A stretch of DNA of 64,000 bases from Clostridium sp. NkU-1 (GCA_001312405.1 BBDR01000013.1:62001-126000), one strand, 5' to 3'; shown: positions 53,667-64,000, counted from the stretch's first letter. Notes: generated by a model not told the origin, from the letters alone. Program-made: numbers and translations.

Positions 53667-54695
53667 ATGAAAGCAAACGGAATTACACATTTTATTGACA
53701 CCAACGATTTCACCAAGGAGCAGCTCTTAGACATCATCGAATTGTCCCTGGCAATTAAAAGAAGCATCAAGGCAGGCTATAATCCTCCTCTGTTAAAAGG
53801 AAAAACACTGGGAATGATTTTCCAGCAGTCCTCAACAAGAACCCGGGTTTCCTTTGAAACGGCTATGGAACAGCTTGGCGGACATGCCCAGTACTTAGGA
53901 CCTGGCATGATCCAGCTCGGCGGACATGAGACCATCGGCGATACAGGAAGAGTGCTTTCCCAGCTGATCGATGTGGTAATGGCCAGAGTTATCGAGCACA
54001 ACACAGTGGTAGAGTTAGCGAAAGCCTGCACCATTCCTGTATTAAACGGTATGAGTGATTACAATCATCCGACCCAGGAAATCGGCGATCTTTGTACCAT
54101 TGTAGAACACCTTCCAAGAGGAAGAAAGCTGGAAGACTGCAAGGTTGTTTTCGTAGGCGACGGAACACAGGTATGTGCTTCTCTTGGATTTATCACCACA
54201 AAGCTTGGTATGCATTTCGTTCATTACGGGCCAAAGAACAACCAGCTTTTAGAAGAGCACAAAAAGATCATGGAGGAAAACTGCAGGATTTCCGGCGGTA
54301 CATGGGAAGTGACTGATAACCGTGACAGCGTAAAGGGAGCAGATTTCATTTACACGGACGTGTGGTATGGACTATATGAAAACGAGACTCCAAAGGAAGA
54401 ACGCGTTGCTACTTTTAAGGATTACCAGGTAAACAGAGATTTAATGTCTCTTGGAAATATCGGCTGCAAATTCATGCACTGCCTGCCTGCTACCAGGGGG
54501 GAAGACGTAACCGATGAAGTGCTTGACAGCGATAGCTCCATTGCATTCTTAGAGGCAGGAAACCGCCTGACAGCAATGAGAGGTCTGCTTGTTTACCTTA
54601 CACAGTATCAGAGAGATCAGGCTCCAAGTGAGCTTCAGATCGCAGCAGCAAAGGAACAATTAGAGAAATTCATGGATGATAGAAATATCAGATAG
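53667..54695 (+). CDS. aguB: Putrescine carbamoyltransferase
   Basis: 342 residues, intact. Carbamoyl phosphate loop [20 protein letters not shown] and the [17 protein letters not shown] segment; C-terminal [17 protein letters not shown]. These blocks and the long C-terminal helix ([13 protein letters not shown]) closely follow Enterococcus PtcA/AguB rather than ornithine carbamoyltransferase, and the neighbour is agmatine deiminase, so N-carbamoylputrescine is the expected substrate, giving putrescine and carbamoyl phosphate. Confidence 0.9.
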   Translation: MKANGITHFIDTNDFTKEQLLDIIELSLAIKRSIKAGYNPPLLKGKTLGMIFQQSSTRTRVSFETAMEQLGGHAQYLGPGMIQLGGHETIGDTGRVLSQLIDVVMARVIEHNTVVELAKACTIPVLNGMSDYNHPTQEIGDLCTIVEHLPRGRKLEDCKVVFVGDGTQVCASLGFITTKLGMHFVHYGPKNNQLLEEHKKIMEENCRISGGTWEVTDNRDSVKGADFIYTDVWYGLYENETPKEERVATFKDYQVNRDLMSLGNIGCKFMHCLPATRGEDVTDEVLDSDSSIAFLEAGNRLTAMRGLLVYLTQYQRDQAPSELQIAAAKEQLEKFMDDRNIR

Positions 54696-54705
54696 GGGGA
54701 AAATT

Positions 54706-56068
54706 ATGTCTGAAGCGCCAAAGAAAAAGTTTCGGTTAATTGATGCCATAATGACGGTAATATGCGTTGTATTTGTGGCAGAAGCAGCAAGTCCGGTGGC
54801 AGCCATTGGTAATTCCCAGTATTTCTGGTGGATCTTCCTCTTAATAGCATTTTTGCTGCCATATGGCTTGATCTCCTCAGAACTGGGGACAACCTATGAG
54901 GGTGACGGTGGATTGTATGACTGGGTGTCAAAAGCCTTTGGTAAAAAAATGGGGAGGAAGGGTGTCCTGGTACTACTGGATCAACTTTCCGCTTTGGATG
55001 GCTTCTTTGGCGCTTATGTTCCCCGAGGTCATTAATCTTTTGACCGGAGGACAACTGGGATTTTTCCCGTCCCTGGTCATAGAGCTTGCTTTTGTATGGA
55101 TCATTGTTTTTATCAGCTTTTATTCGGTTTGTGACAGTACGTGGATCTTAAACGGGGCGGCTGTGATAAAGATCCTCATAGCTTTAATCCTGGGATGCCT
55201 TGGTATCTATGGTGCGGTTACTCATGGAGTTGCCAACGAATACACCTTAGCTTCAATGATTCCAAACTTTAATTTAAACAGCCTGTCCTACATATCAGTT
55301 ATTTTATTTAACTGCCTTGGCTTTGAGGTTGTTTGTACCTTTGCGGATGATATGGAAAATCCTAAGAAGCAGATTCCCCAGGCCATTATTGCAGGCGGTA
55401 TTGTCATTGCAGCTATCTATATCTTTATGGCATTCGGAATCGGTGTTGCGATTCCGGCTGATCAGATCAGTACCAGTACCGGATTGGTTGCAAGTGTCCA
55501 GCTTTTGACCGGCAGCACCAGAGGAATCATTGTAACAGTCGTTGCCATTGGTTTCCTGCTTACGCTTTTTGGAAATATGGTTTCCTGGTCACTGGGAGTA
55601 AACAATGTTGCGGCTTATTCAGCAGAGAATGGAGATATGCCGGCGGTATTTAAGATAAGAAGCAAAAAGAATGATATGCCCATTGGCGCCTCCATCATGA
55701 ATGGCCTGGTAGCCAGCACGGTTTTAATCATTGCTCCCTTAATACCCAATCAGGATCTGTTCTGGTGCTTCTTCGCATTGAATCTGGTTATGTTTTTGCT
55801 TTCCTATATACCTGTATTTCCGGCATTCTTAAAGCTTAGAAAGATAGACCCGGATACAGAACGGCCCTTTAGAGTTCCGGGAAGCGATGGCTTTTTAAAG
55901 GTTTTAGCAACCGTTCCAATGATACTGATCATCGTTGCGCTGATCTTCACCGCTGTTCCTTTAAGCTTTGATCCGGAGACTCTGGAAGCAGTTCTTCCGA
56001 TCACCATTGGGGCAGTGATATTCCTTATACTTGGCGAGCTGATTGTAAACAGAAAAAGAGATAAATAA
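54706..56068 (+). CDS. aguD: Agmatine-putrescine antiporter (APC family, frameshifted)
   Basis: About 454 residues. ATG 54706 follows aggggga. One surplus A in 54943-54949; repaired FGKKWGGRVSWYYWINFPLW. About 12 hydrophobic helices; the start FRLIDAIMTVICVVFVAEAA then SPVAAIGNSQYFWW is typical of the AguD/glutamate-GABA-antiporter-like branch. It would exchange external agmatine for internal putrescine. Confidence 0.88.
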
Positions 56069-56087
56069 GAAAGAGAAGGGATAAATT

Positions 56088-57188
56088 ATGGCAAAGAGAA
56101 TTGAGAACACAACTCCAAAGCAGGATGGATACCGCATGCCTGCAGAGTTTGAAGAGCAGGAACAGATTTGGATGCTATGGCCAGAAAGACCGGACAACTG
56201 GAGAAACGGCGCAAAGCCTGCACAGGCTGTATTCACTGAGGTTGCGAAAGCCATCCTTTCGTTTGAGCCGGTTACCGTTTGCGTATCCCCGGCACAATTT
56301 CAGAACTGCCGCGCTCATCTTCCAGCTGAAATCCGGGTGGTTGAAATGACAAGCAATGACTCCTGGATCCGTGACTGCGGACCTACCTTTGTTATCAATG
56401 ATAAAGGCGGCATCAGAGGCTGCGACTGGACCTTTAATGCATGGGGCGGCCTGGTAGACGGACTTTACTTCCCATGGGATCAGGATGATCTTGTGGCCCA
56501 TAAGGTATGTGAAATAGAAGGAATTGATTCCTATCGTACCGAAGGCTTTGTTCTGGAAGGCGGTTCTTTCCATGTAGATGGAGAAGGAACCATTATTACA
56601 ACAGAAATGTGCCTGTTAAGTGAGGGAAGAAATCCTCATATGACAAAAGAGGATATTGAAGGAATGTTTGATGAATACTTAAACTGCCAGAAGGTTATCT
56701 GGATTAAGGATGGCATTGATCCCAACGAAACCAATGGACATGTTGACGATGTTGCCCAGTATGTAAAACCAGGAGAGGTTGCCTGTATCTGGACTGAGGA
56801 TGAAGAGAATCCTTTCTATAAAGAAGCTCAGGCAGCTTATAAAACATTATCCGAAGCAGTAGACGCAAAGGGCCGTAAATTAAAGGTACATAAGCTTTGC
56901 CTGACTAAGAAGCCGGTTCTGCTTCATGGCGCAGAAGCCATTGATATGGTAGAAGGAACTCTTCCAAGAGAGGACGGCGAGGTTTCCATCGCTTCCTATA
57001 TGAATTTCCTGGTCGTAAACGGAGGCGTGATCGTTCCCCAGTATGGCGATGAAAACGATGCGCTGGCCTTACAGCAGATCCAGGAAATGTACCCGGACCG
57101 CAAAGTAGTTGGAGTACGTACCGAAGAGGTTGCATTTGGGGGCGGAAATATCCACTGCATTACCCAGCAGCAGCCAAAAGCAAAATAA
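56088..57188 (+). CDS. aguA: Agmatine deiminase
   Basis: 366 residues, intact. Guanidino-group-modifying enzyme motifs: NDSWIRDCGPTFV (Asp), FVLEGGSFHVDGEG (Glu), ETNGHVDDVAQYV (His) and the catalytic Cys in GGGNIHCITQQ (Cys ~357). It hydrolyses agmatine to N-carbamoylputrescine and ammonia. Last gene of the agu operon, 19 bp behind aguD. Confidence 0.96.
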   Translation: MAKRIENTTPKQDGYRMPAEFEEQEQIWMLWPERPDNWRNGAKPAQAVFTEVAKAILSFEPVTVCVSPAQFQNCRAHLPAEIRVVEMTSNDSWIRDCGPTFVINDKGGIRGCDWTFNAWGGLVDGLYFPWDQDDLVAHKVCEIEGIDSYRTEGFVLEGGSFHVDGEGTIITTEMCLLSEGRNPHMTKEDIEGMFDEYLNCQKVIWIKDGIDPNETNGHVDDVAQYVKPGEVACIWTEDEENPFYKEAQAAYKTLSEAVDAKGRKLKVHKLCLTKKPVLLHGAEAIDMVEGTLPREDGEVSIASYMNFLVVNGGVIVPQYGDENDALALQQIQEMYPDRKVVGVRTEEVAFGGGNIHCITQQQPKAK

Positions 57189-57221
57189 AAGGATTCACAC
57201 ACATCTCCTCGAATGTATGCA

Positions 57222-57262
57222 AAGGGGCTGTTGCACTTGCCGCAACAGCCCTTGTAATTTTT
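57222..57262 (+). terminator. Terminator of the agu operon
   Basis: AAGGGGCTGTTGC/GCAACAGCCCTT stem (57222-57234, 57242-57253) followed by GTAATTTTT. Confidence 0.85.
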
Positions 57263-57267
57263 ATGGG

Positions 57268-58434
57268 TTAATTTTCTTCCTTGGGAGGTTCTGGCGGAAT
57301 GAAATTTTCAGGGATTCCAGGATCTCTCATATCATAAATCCGGTTATACTCCTTTGTCTCCTGGTTTTTAAGAGTCTCGGAACGGTTCATGGTAAGGAAT
57401 TTAGTCAGCTCGTAGCAGCTGACCCAGATCTCGTTGTTCCCTTCCTTCTGAGACTCATCAAAAATGAGCTGAAGTCCAAAGTGGAGATGGGGTTCATTAA
57501 TATTATTGGTATTTTCATTCCGGCTGTATCCGGTACGGCCAGATAACCGATCACATCTCCTGCTGTAACAATGCTTCCCTTGCTTAAGGATTTGTGATAA
57601 GGGTAATTCTTTCTTAAATGGGCGTAATAATAATACCGTTTTCCATCAAAGCTGCGGATTCCCAAACGCCATCCCCCGTACTGGTTCCAGCCGATGGCCT
57701 CCACATAGCCGCTTTCCACTGCAATTACGGGAGTTCCTACCTGCCCCATCATATCATGCCCTAAATGCTGCCGTCTGTAGCCATAAGAGCGCGCGACTCC
57801 AAAATCATCAAAATCATTATAGGGAAAGTTCTTGGCAATGGGGGAAAAGCCTTTCAGCCCATACTTCTTTACCCAAACCTTATCCGGATCCTGGCTGCCG
57901 TCAGGAAGGAGGGCAGGAGTGGCGTAAAGGGGAGCATTCTGAGAGGGAATCTGAATCTCATACTGGCCTACAAGGCCATCTAAAACAGCTCCATAGGCTT
58001 CTCTGTAATAGGAATAATAGTTCATTTTTGCAGTCAGTTCTTCCATAGTTTTGCCGGCAAGAAGCTGTTCCGCAAGTCCATCTAAGTCTTTGGTGGAATA
58101 TCTGGAAAAATCCCCTCCATACTTGGCGCCTAGATAAGCAAGTAAATCCACCCAGTTTAAATGAGGCTCAGACTGACAGGTGTTGACATCATAACGGAAG
58201 GCCTCCTGCATGGCCTTTGAGGTCACATCAAAATCCACCCATTTAATGAATTTTTTTTGCTTCTGAGGGACTGGCGTCTTTGCCCTGATTTACAACAGGA
58301 AATGAGAGCTTTCCGCCTGGGGATATAAAAAACAAGGAGATCAGAAGAAATGTCAGAATGATGACTTCTATGTAAATAATGATATGGTGTCGGGATACAT
58401 TGGAAAGTTTGATATCTTTTTTTAATAGGTTCAT
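57268..58434 (-). CDS. M23 family metallopeptidase, membrane-anchored (two frameshifts)
   Basis: About 388 residues from ATG 58434 (AAGGAGA upstream). An N-terminal anchor (YIEVIILTFLLISLFFIS) and a ~150-residue helical region precede the M23 (LytM) domain: RRQHLGHDMMGQVGTPVIAV (HxxxD zinc ligands), KRYYYYAHL, and the HxH motif in NEPHLHFGLQL. Breaks: surplus base in 58251-58258 (repaired EAKKFIKWVDFDVTSKAM) and a missing G near 57541 (repaired IGYLGRTGYSRNENTN), which moves the stop to 57268. All zinc ligands are present, so it should be an active peptidoglycan endopeptidase; in spore formers such anchored M23 proteins may act in sporulation. Confidence 0.88.
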
Positions 58435-58644
58435 AAGCGTTCTCCTTGTCATTCCATGGCATGATTTACTAAATAAAGGCAAGCCAGGCCCGGTCTGAAT
58501 GCAGCAGATCAGCCGTTCGATGAGCCGCCAGGTGGGTCGAACTTCTTACATATGAAAAAGGAAAGCAGATTACTAGGGCTTTCCTATATAAGATATGCAA
58601 AGACATTAAAAAAATATGAAGGGAAACAGGGGAGAGAATCGATA

Positions 58645-58673
58645 TTGGAAAAAATAATTGTTCGTGGTATAAT
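58645..58673 (+). promoter_or_regulatory. Predicted promoter of the Fe-ADH gene
   Basis: TTGGAA (58645-58650), 17 bp, TATAAT (58668-58673). The rest of the 58435-58739 gap shows only a small GGAAAGC/GCTTTCC inverted repeat near 58557-58584. Confidence 0.65.
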
Positions 58674-58739
58674 CCCTATTGAGAATATAAATGATGCGGA
58701 AAATGAGGACTTAGACCGCAGCGGAAAGTGAGGCTGAGA

Positions 58740-59928
58740 ATGAATAATTTCGAGTATTGTGTACCTACAAGGGTGATATTCGGCCGTGATGCCCATAAAA
58801 AGGCAGGAGCCATCATTTCTGAATATGGATTCCGTAAGATCATGATCCATTATGGAGGCGGCAGCGTAAAGAAAAGCGGCCTGCTTGGACTGGTGGAAGA
58901 ATCCTTAAGAGAGCATGGAATAGAGTATGTTCTTTTTGGCGGAGTACAGCCAAATCCGGTTTTATCCCTGGCAAAAGAAGGCATGGAACTATGCAGAAGG
59001 GAAAATGTGGAGTTTATCCTGGCAGTTGGAGGCGGAAGTGTCATTGATTCGGCCAAGTGCATTGCTGACGGAACACCAAATCCGGAAGTCGATCCGTGGA
59101 AATTCTTTTTAAAGGAAGAGGTTCCTGTAAAAGCCCTTCCCCACGGCAACATTCTTACCCTGTCCGCTTCGGGAAGTGAGACAAGCTTATCCTGCGTTAT
59201 CACAAAGGAAGAGGGGGACTTGAAGCGAGGGTTCAACAGCCAGACTCATCGTCCTTTGTTTGCTATCTGCAATCCGGAGCTGACTTTTTCTGTTAACAAA
59301 TTTCAGACCGGATGCGGAACCGTGGACATTATGATGCACACCCTGGAACGGTATCTGGGAGGGACCACAAAGGACACGCCTTTGACCGACCGGATCGCAG
59401 AAGGTCTTTTGACCTCTGTTATGGAAGCGGGAGCTGTGGCGGACAAAAATCCAGAGGATTATGAGGCCCGGGCCACTCTTATGTGGGCAGGCAGCCTTTC
59501 CCATAATGAGCTTACCGGTCTGGGAAGGGAGTTTATGATGCAGGTTCACCAACTGGAGCACGAGCTGTCCGGGATGTATCCGGCTATTGCTCATGGCGCC
59601 GGATTGTCTGCCCTGTTCTGTTCCTGGGCCAGGTACGTATGCGAAACCGATCCCATGAGGTTTGCCCAGCTGGCTGTCCGGGTAATGAATGTGGAAATGA
59701 ACTTTGAAGAACCTTTAAAAACAGCTCTTAATGGGATCAGCAGACTGGAAGAATTTTTTTAAGGGCCTTGGAATGCCTGTCAGCTTAAGAGAATTGAATG
59801 CGGGGATAAAGGAAACGGATTTAGAAGTTCTGGCGGATAAATGCTCCTTTTACGGAACCAGAACCTTGCCCGGAATCCGGTCCTTGGGGAAACCAGAGAT
59901 GATTGATGTGTACCGGCTGGCGTTTTAG
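58740..59928 (+). CDS. Iron-containing alcohol dehydrogenase, BdhA/YqhD-like (frameshifted)
   Basis: About 395 residues from ATG 58740. One surplus T in 59754-59760; repaired RLEEFFKGLGMPVSLRELNA. Cofactor site FILAVGGGSVIDSAKCIADG; metal ligands in GTVDIMMHTLERYL, FMMQVHQLEHELSGMY and AIAHGAGLSAL. Family members reduce aldehydes to alcohols (butanal, glyoxal-type or lactaldehyde) with NAD(P)H; substrate unknown. Monocistronic, with its own promoter and a terminator at 59948. Confidence 0.93.
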
Positions 59929-59947
59929 GATTTTAAGCAGCATAGAA

Positions 59948-60024
59948 GCGGCCTGCTTTGATCAGATCAAAACGATATTAATAAAGAATACCGTTTAGAT
60001 AATGATCAGGCAGGCCGCTCATTT
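59948..60024 (+). terminator. Long-stem terminator after the Fe-ADH gene
   Basis: GCGGCCTGC...TTGATCA pairs with TGATCA...GCAGGCCGC (59948-59964 with 60003-60018), followed by TCATTT. It overlaps the 3' part of the small minus-strand ORF at 59978. Confidence 0.6.
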
Positions 60025-60145
60025 GTGCCAGCATGGTCTTCAATGAAAGAAAATCGGGGCAGGATAACATCCAATCTCCGATCTTGGTTTTGGCTTTACA
60101 GCTTGTGTCTTTGCAATTTTTCAAATATGGTCTTATATATCTCAT
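59978..60145 (-). CDS. Possible small cysteine-containing protein (55 aa)
   Basis: A 55-codon minus-strand frame with AAGGTGATTTT before its ATG. It starts MRYIRPYLKNCKDTSC and contains three Cys and many Lys. It lies 74 bp behind another small Cys-rich gene on the same strand. Its end overlaps the hairpin at 59948. No recognised family; coding status uncertain. Confidence 0.4.
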   Translation of the reverse strand: MRYIRPYLKNCKDTSCKAKTKIGDWMLSCPDFLSLKTMLAQMSGLPDHYLNGILY

Positions 60146-60219
60146 AAAATCACCTTACCTTTCTGTTTGGCAGCGAGGTAAAGGGGATATAATATCCTGA
60201 TATTTTCTACGGGCCTTCA

Positions 60220-60516
60220 CTAACATTTATAGCAGCCCATTTTGCATATATTCGTTACAATCGCCCTTGCTTCCTCTTTTTCCCCTTCTTTGCAAAAGGG
60301 TTTGAAAATGGAGACCATGGTTATGGCATTTTGCGGGGGGCGGGTCATAAGGAAGGAATTGCAGATAAAGTGGAAGTTGATTCCCCTGGCTTCCTGAGTG
60401 GCTACCAGGTAGGGCTTGTAGGTTGCACCCCTTAATTCCCTGGTGGCTTCAAAGAAGATGGCCAGGTCCTTACAGTTTACATCGCGGTAGGGGGTAAAAT
60501 TGCCTGGGCAGCACAT
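60220..60516 (-). CDS. Small cysteine-rich hypothetical protein (98 aa)
   Basis: ATG 60516 has a good site, AAAGGAG 9 nt upstream. The protein starts MCCPGNFTPYRDVNCKDLAI and ends NICKMGCYKC, with seven or more Cys overall, and has a middle segment (KPYLVATQEARGINFHFICN). Paired cysteines at both ends could bind a metal. Not recognised; no close functional context other than the downstream 55-aa ORF. Confidence 0.6.
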   Translation of the reverse strand: MCCPGNFTPYRDVNCKDLAIFFEATRELRGATYKPYLVATQEARGINFHFICNSFLMTRPPQNAITMVSIFKPFCKEGEKEEARAIVTNICKMGCYKC

Positions 60517-60762
60517 ATAAGAAACTCCTTTGCCATTTCTATTGTTATATCATATGCGGCTCCGGGGACGAGCGTGAGCCACTTTCATCATTTGCTTTCA
60601 ATTATGAAAAGATGATTTGTCATATAGTTAAGATATGGTGACTTGGTTTCTTGCGGAACTTGACCTGATGACACAGGAAAAAAATGACCAAAACATCTGT
60701 ATTTCGTATAGATTTATGTTAAAATATACCATAAGAAGATACAATTAAAGGAAGAAAAAGGT

Positions 60763-63047
60763 ATGAAAAATAAGGGTAAGGCTTATCGAAAACTGTATTT
60801 ATCTTACGGTTTCATTTTTTTAATCCCAATTATCATGGGAATTTTGTTTTATTTTTATGCTTATTATATTGCAAAGGAACAGGCGGATGCCTCTAACCAA
60901 AGTTTGATTCAGACAGTGAAAAACACCTGTGACAGAGAGCTGGGATACTATGAGAATATTTTGACACAATTGGCTCTTAACAAGAATGTGCAGCAGTTGT
61001 CTGTGGTGAAGGAGGAATTTCGGCCTGAAGCTTTTTACCAGCTTTATACGACTCAGAATGAAATTATGGATCTTAAGGTAACGATCAATAAAAGCGGTGA
61101 TTACTGCAAAGATATCATGGTTTATTTTAAGAACTGTGACAAAGTGGTTTCTTCTTTAGGAAACATGGACTTTTCCATGTACAGTGATCTTTATTGTTTT
61201 GGAGAGGAAGATACAAAATCATCTGAAATCCTGAAAAAACATCTGTCTGAATATCATTTTCGTGATACCATCCAAATGAATACCAAATGGACTCAGGGAA
61301 GACCCACCCTTCTTTTGACAATGAATAACTTAAAAGGGGATTTTGGAGAATCCACCGCTATGGTCGGAATCTGGCTGGATATGGATGCCTTAAACAGCAG
61401 TATTGAAATGGCTTCCTGGGAGTCAGGTTTAGATTGGCTGATCATAAACGAGGAAAATCAGATTATGAACCGGTCTGAAGATTATTCAAGCATTGGAATC
61501 CGATATGACCAGCTGAATCCGGATGGGGATCAGAAAATAACGTGGAATGGGCAAAAATATATTATACGCACGGTATTTTCCGATGTGTTTAACTGGAAAT
61601 ATGTTCTGTTGATGCCTGAGAGAATGATAACAGGCTCAGCAGGAAAAATGCAGAATATTTTCGTTATTGGCATATTTATCTGTCTGTTTACCGGCTTCTG
61701 GGCTTCCTCCAAGATGATGAAAATCAACTACAATCCCCTGAAGGTTTTAATGGAGGTGTTCCGAAAGCACGATGATGGTCAGGAGGTATTTGTTGACAAT
61801 GAATATTTGTATCTGGAGGAAAAGACCATTTCACTGCTGGCAGAACGGTCGGATTTTAAACAGATGGTGAGCAGAAGCCAGGAAGTGGTAAAACAGTATT
61901 ATTTAATGGATTTGATGGTAAACGCCTATGAACAGAGTAAAGATACACCGGATCGGGAAGCAATTGTCAAGAAGTTCCGGGAGGAAAGCAACCTTGTACT
62001 GCTTTTTACCGTAAAGGCCCCTTCCCCCGGGAGGAAAACCAGGAAGAATACATACAAATAAACAGTTTGAGAAAGTTTATTGTTGGAAATGTGTTTGGCG
62101 AAGGAATTGCAGGCAGCTTTCGTCAGGAAAAGGTGGAGCTGGGCGATACCGCTGCAATGATTGTCAACATTCCTGATACTGCTGCAGAATATGATGAAAG
62201 GTTAGAAGAAATCATAGATGCAATGCAGAAATATATTTATGAGAATTTTGGATTTATGACCGTTGTATTGGCAGGAGAAGCTCATAAGGGACTGGAGGGA
62301 ATCCATTTATCTTATATGGAAGCAAGGGAAGCAGAGGAATTTGTGGCTGTTCTGGATCCTGAATATATCAGCTATCGGGATATTAAAAACAGTTCCCATA
62401 AAAAATACGATTATCCAACAGATCAGGAACTGCGGATCATTGCAGCAATCAAGGACCGTAATAGCACATTGGCTTCTTCCTATATTAACAAAATTCTGGA
62501 TGTCAATTATCTGGAAAACAAGGCGTCTCTGGCTATGTTAAAATGCTTCTGTATGACTTAATGGGAACAATTATGAAAGGAGCACAGGAGGTAGAGGAAG
62601 TTTCTGATGAAGAGTTAGGATTAAAGGGTATTTCCGTGAAAATGCCTCTTGAGAAAATCAAGGAAACCTTTAAAGAAGCAGTTGAGAAATTGTGTAAATC
62701 CTCTGATAATTCCAGAGAATACGGACAAAACCAACAATTGTGTGAAAAGATACAGAAGTATATTCAGGAGAATTTCAGTGACCCTGACTTAAATATTTCT
62801 CAGACAGGACTGCATTTTCATATGACCCCTGCTTATCTTTCCTCCATTTATAAAAAAACACACAGGGGAAAGCCTCCTAAAGGTCATCAATCAGAAGCGG
62901 ATCGATGAAGCGGAGAAACTTTTGGCAGAGGGAATTAATGTGGTCGAGGTAGCTGAGAGAGTAGGCTTTCGGGACAGCTCCACATTTATCAGAACCTTTA
63001 AGAAATTTACAGGAGCAACGCCTGGGCAATTAAAAAGCGGGCGGTAG
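60763..63047 (+). CDS. Membrane-bound AraC-family regulator, second copy type (frameshifted)
   Basis: About 761 residues in four frames: missing bases near 62024 and 62545, a surplus A in 62852-62858 (repaired SSIYKKHTGESLLKVINQKR). Helix 1 (GFIFLIPIIMGILFYFYAYY), extracytoplasmic sensor to ~residue 290, helix 2 (NIFVIGIFICLFTGFW), cytoplasmic linker, C-terminal AraC domain with LNISQTGLHFHMTPAYLSSI and VVEVAERVGFRDSSTFIRTF. Same architecture as 25461-27722 but clearly diverged. It precedes a lipoprotein binding-protein gene, so it probably controls that importer. Confidence 0.88.
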
Positions 63048-63090
63048 GGATTCGATAAATTGTAAATGAATTTTAGTTTTAGTCAAGAAA

Positions 63091-63127
63091 GGTTGACGGA
63101 ATCATTCGATTTTGTCAATCTTTTTTT
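63091..63127 (+). terminator. Terminator after the second AraC-type regulator
   Basis: GGTTGAC (63091-63097) pairs with GTCAATC (63114-63120), followed by T7. Confidence 0.7.
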
Positions 63128-63213
63128 AATATTTGAATATATAAAATGCATATAAAACTGTATACAATATAGAGAAATGAGTGCAAGATGCACAAAAATA
63201 AGGAGGAAGGTTC

Positions 63214-64000
63214 ATGAAGAAAAGTTTTAAAAAGCCGATTGCTATTTTAACAGCAATGGTTACTGTCACCTCTCTGCTGGCAGGCTGTGGAAGTAAAACA
63301 GGGGGAAATCCAACTGCAGGCGGAGACACAAAAGAAACAACTAAAACAGCAGAAGCCGGTTCTGATACAGAAGCAGGGGGAGAAGTATCTTATCCTTTGG
63401 CTAAGGGAGGAGAGCTTACCTATTGGCTTCAGCTAAATCCTAACGTATCAGCTAACTATACTAATTTAGGCGAAACTGAATTAGGAAAAGCTTTACAGGA
63501 GCAGACCGGTGTTACAATTAAATTCCAGCATCCCTCCGCAGGTACGGACCAGGCAAAGGAACAGTTTAATTTAATCGTTGCCGATGGAAATCTCCCTGAT
63601 ATTATGGAGTGGCAATGGGTAAAAATGTATCCAGGCGGTCCGGAAAAAGCAATTAAGGATGGAGTCATCATTCCATTAAATGACGTTTTTGATCAGTATT
63701 GTCCAAATCTCAAAAAATATCTGGCTGAAAATCCTGATGTAGATAAGATGATCAAGACAGATGAAGGCCATTACTTTGCATTCCCATTCATCCGCGGTGA
63801 AGACAGGCTGCGCTATACAGTCGGTGGTTTTATCCGTAAGGATTGGCTGGATGAGCTGGGGCTTGAAGTTCCTGCAACGGTTGATGAGTGGCATACTGTA
63901 CTGACTGCATTTAAGGAAAAGAAGGGTGCTGAGGCTCCTATTTGCTTTGACTGGACCAATTTCAAGCAGTCCAATCCAATTGCATTTGCCTATGAAGTAG
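63214..64000 (+). CDS. Extracellular solute-binding lipoprotein (3' end beyond window)
   Basis: Open frame from ATG 63214, with AGGAGG 8 nt upstream, to the window end (262 codons visible). Lipoprotein signal with lipobox LLAGC; then a Thr/Ala/Gly-rich linker and a family 1 binding-protein body (LIVADGNLPDIMEWQW, GGFIRKDWLDELGLEVPATV). Same LplA/YtcQ-like class as 21937, again directly behind a membrane AraC regulator, but with own spacing and no copy of the island promoter element. Likely part of a second oligosaccharide importer continuing past 64 kb. Confidence 0.88.
   Translation, partial: MKKSFKKPIAILTAMVTVTSLLAGCGSKTGGNPTAGGDTKETTKTAEAGSDTEAGGEVSYPLAKGGELTYWLQLNPNVSANYTNLGETELGKALQEQTGVTIKFQHPSAGTDQAKEQFNLIVADGNLPDIMEWQWVKMYPGGPEKAIKDGVIIPLNDVFDQYCPNLKKYLAENPDVDKMIKTDEGHYFAFPFIRGEDRLRYTVGGFIRKDWLDELGLEVPATVDEWHTVLTAFKEKKGAEAPICFDWTNFKQSNPIAFAYEV

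Noticed and set aside
58500..58545. tRNA-like GTTCGA...TCGAAC inverted repeat
   Set aside because: No acceptor, D or anticodon arms can be formed around it.

Overview
The window looks like chromosome from a spore-forming anaerobic Clostridia, most likely Lachnospiraceae (Lacrimispora/Hungatella/Enterocloster-like). This is inferred from the gene content: a ferredoxin-linked [FeFe] hydrogenase-like protein, a BclA-like collagen-repeat spore protein, choline-binding-type cell-wall repeats, one-component membrane AraC sensors, an agmatine deiminase operon and a class C group II intron. No rRNA, tRNA or CRISPR array was seen.

Layout. 0.4-11.3 kb is housekeeping-like: a broken histidine phosphatase, the hydrogenase-like protein, a zinc-ribbon/methyltransferase-like protein, a GreA-type factor, a MATE pump, a HAD phosphatase, an 8-oxoguanine glycosylase and a Gld-type ABC exporter operon (ATPase, permease, GldG, DUF4340). 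11.5-38.4 kb is an accessory island for sulfated, uronic-acid-containing polysaccharide (glycosaminoglycan-like): four heparinase II/III-type lyases, one further toroid protein, a sulfatase, a GH88 unsaturated glucuronyl hydrolase, an oligosaccharide ABC importer, a DUF624 protein, a membrane AraC regulator and two wall-attached surface proteins. It carries IS remnants and a sulfatase fragment. Only one lyase has a signal peptide, so the model is outside cutting, ABC import, and finishing in the cytoplasm by the other lyases, GH88 and sulfatase. Three forward operons of the island share an almost identical promoter plus upstream element.

38.4-43.1 kb holds an ORF-less class C group II intron directly behind a terminator, the collagen-like protein, and a small ACP / acyl-AMP ligase / BtrH-like cluster. 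43.1-51.4 kb is a leuB-ilvD-ilvB-serC-serA-DUF1015 operon with a three-hairpin leader. 51.4-57.2 kb is the agmatine deiminase system with its divergent membrane LuxR regulator (aguR, aguC-aguB-aguD-aguA). 57.2-64 kb holds an M23 peptidase, an Fe-alcohol dehydrogenase, two small cysteine-containing ORFs, a second membrane AraC sensor and a lipoprotein cut by the window end.

Reading caution: about half of the genes, including leuB, serA, serC, ilvB and the greA-like gene, are broken by single-base indels. At about 25 places one A or T is surplus in a 7-8 base run; elsewhere one base is missing. This is best explained by consensus error, so I annotate full gene spans and say where the frame changes.
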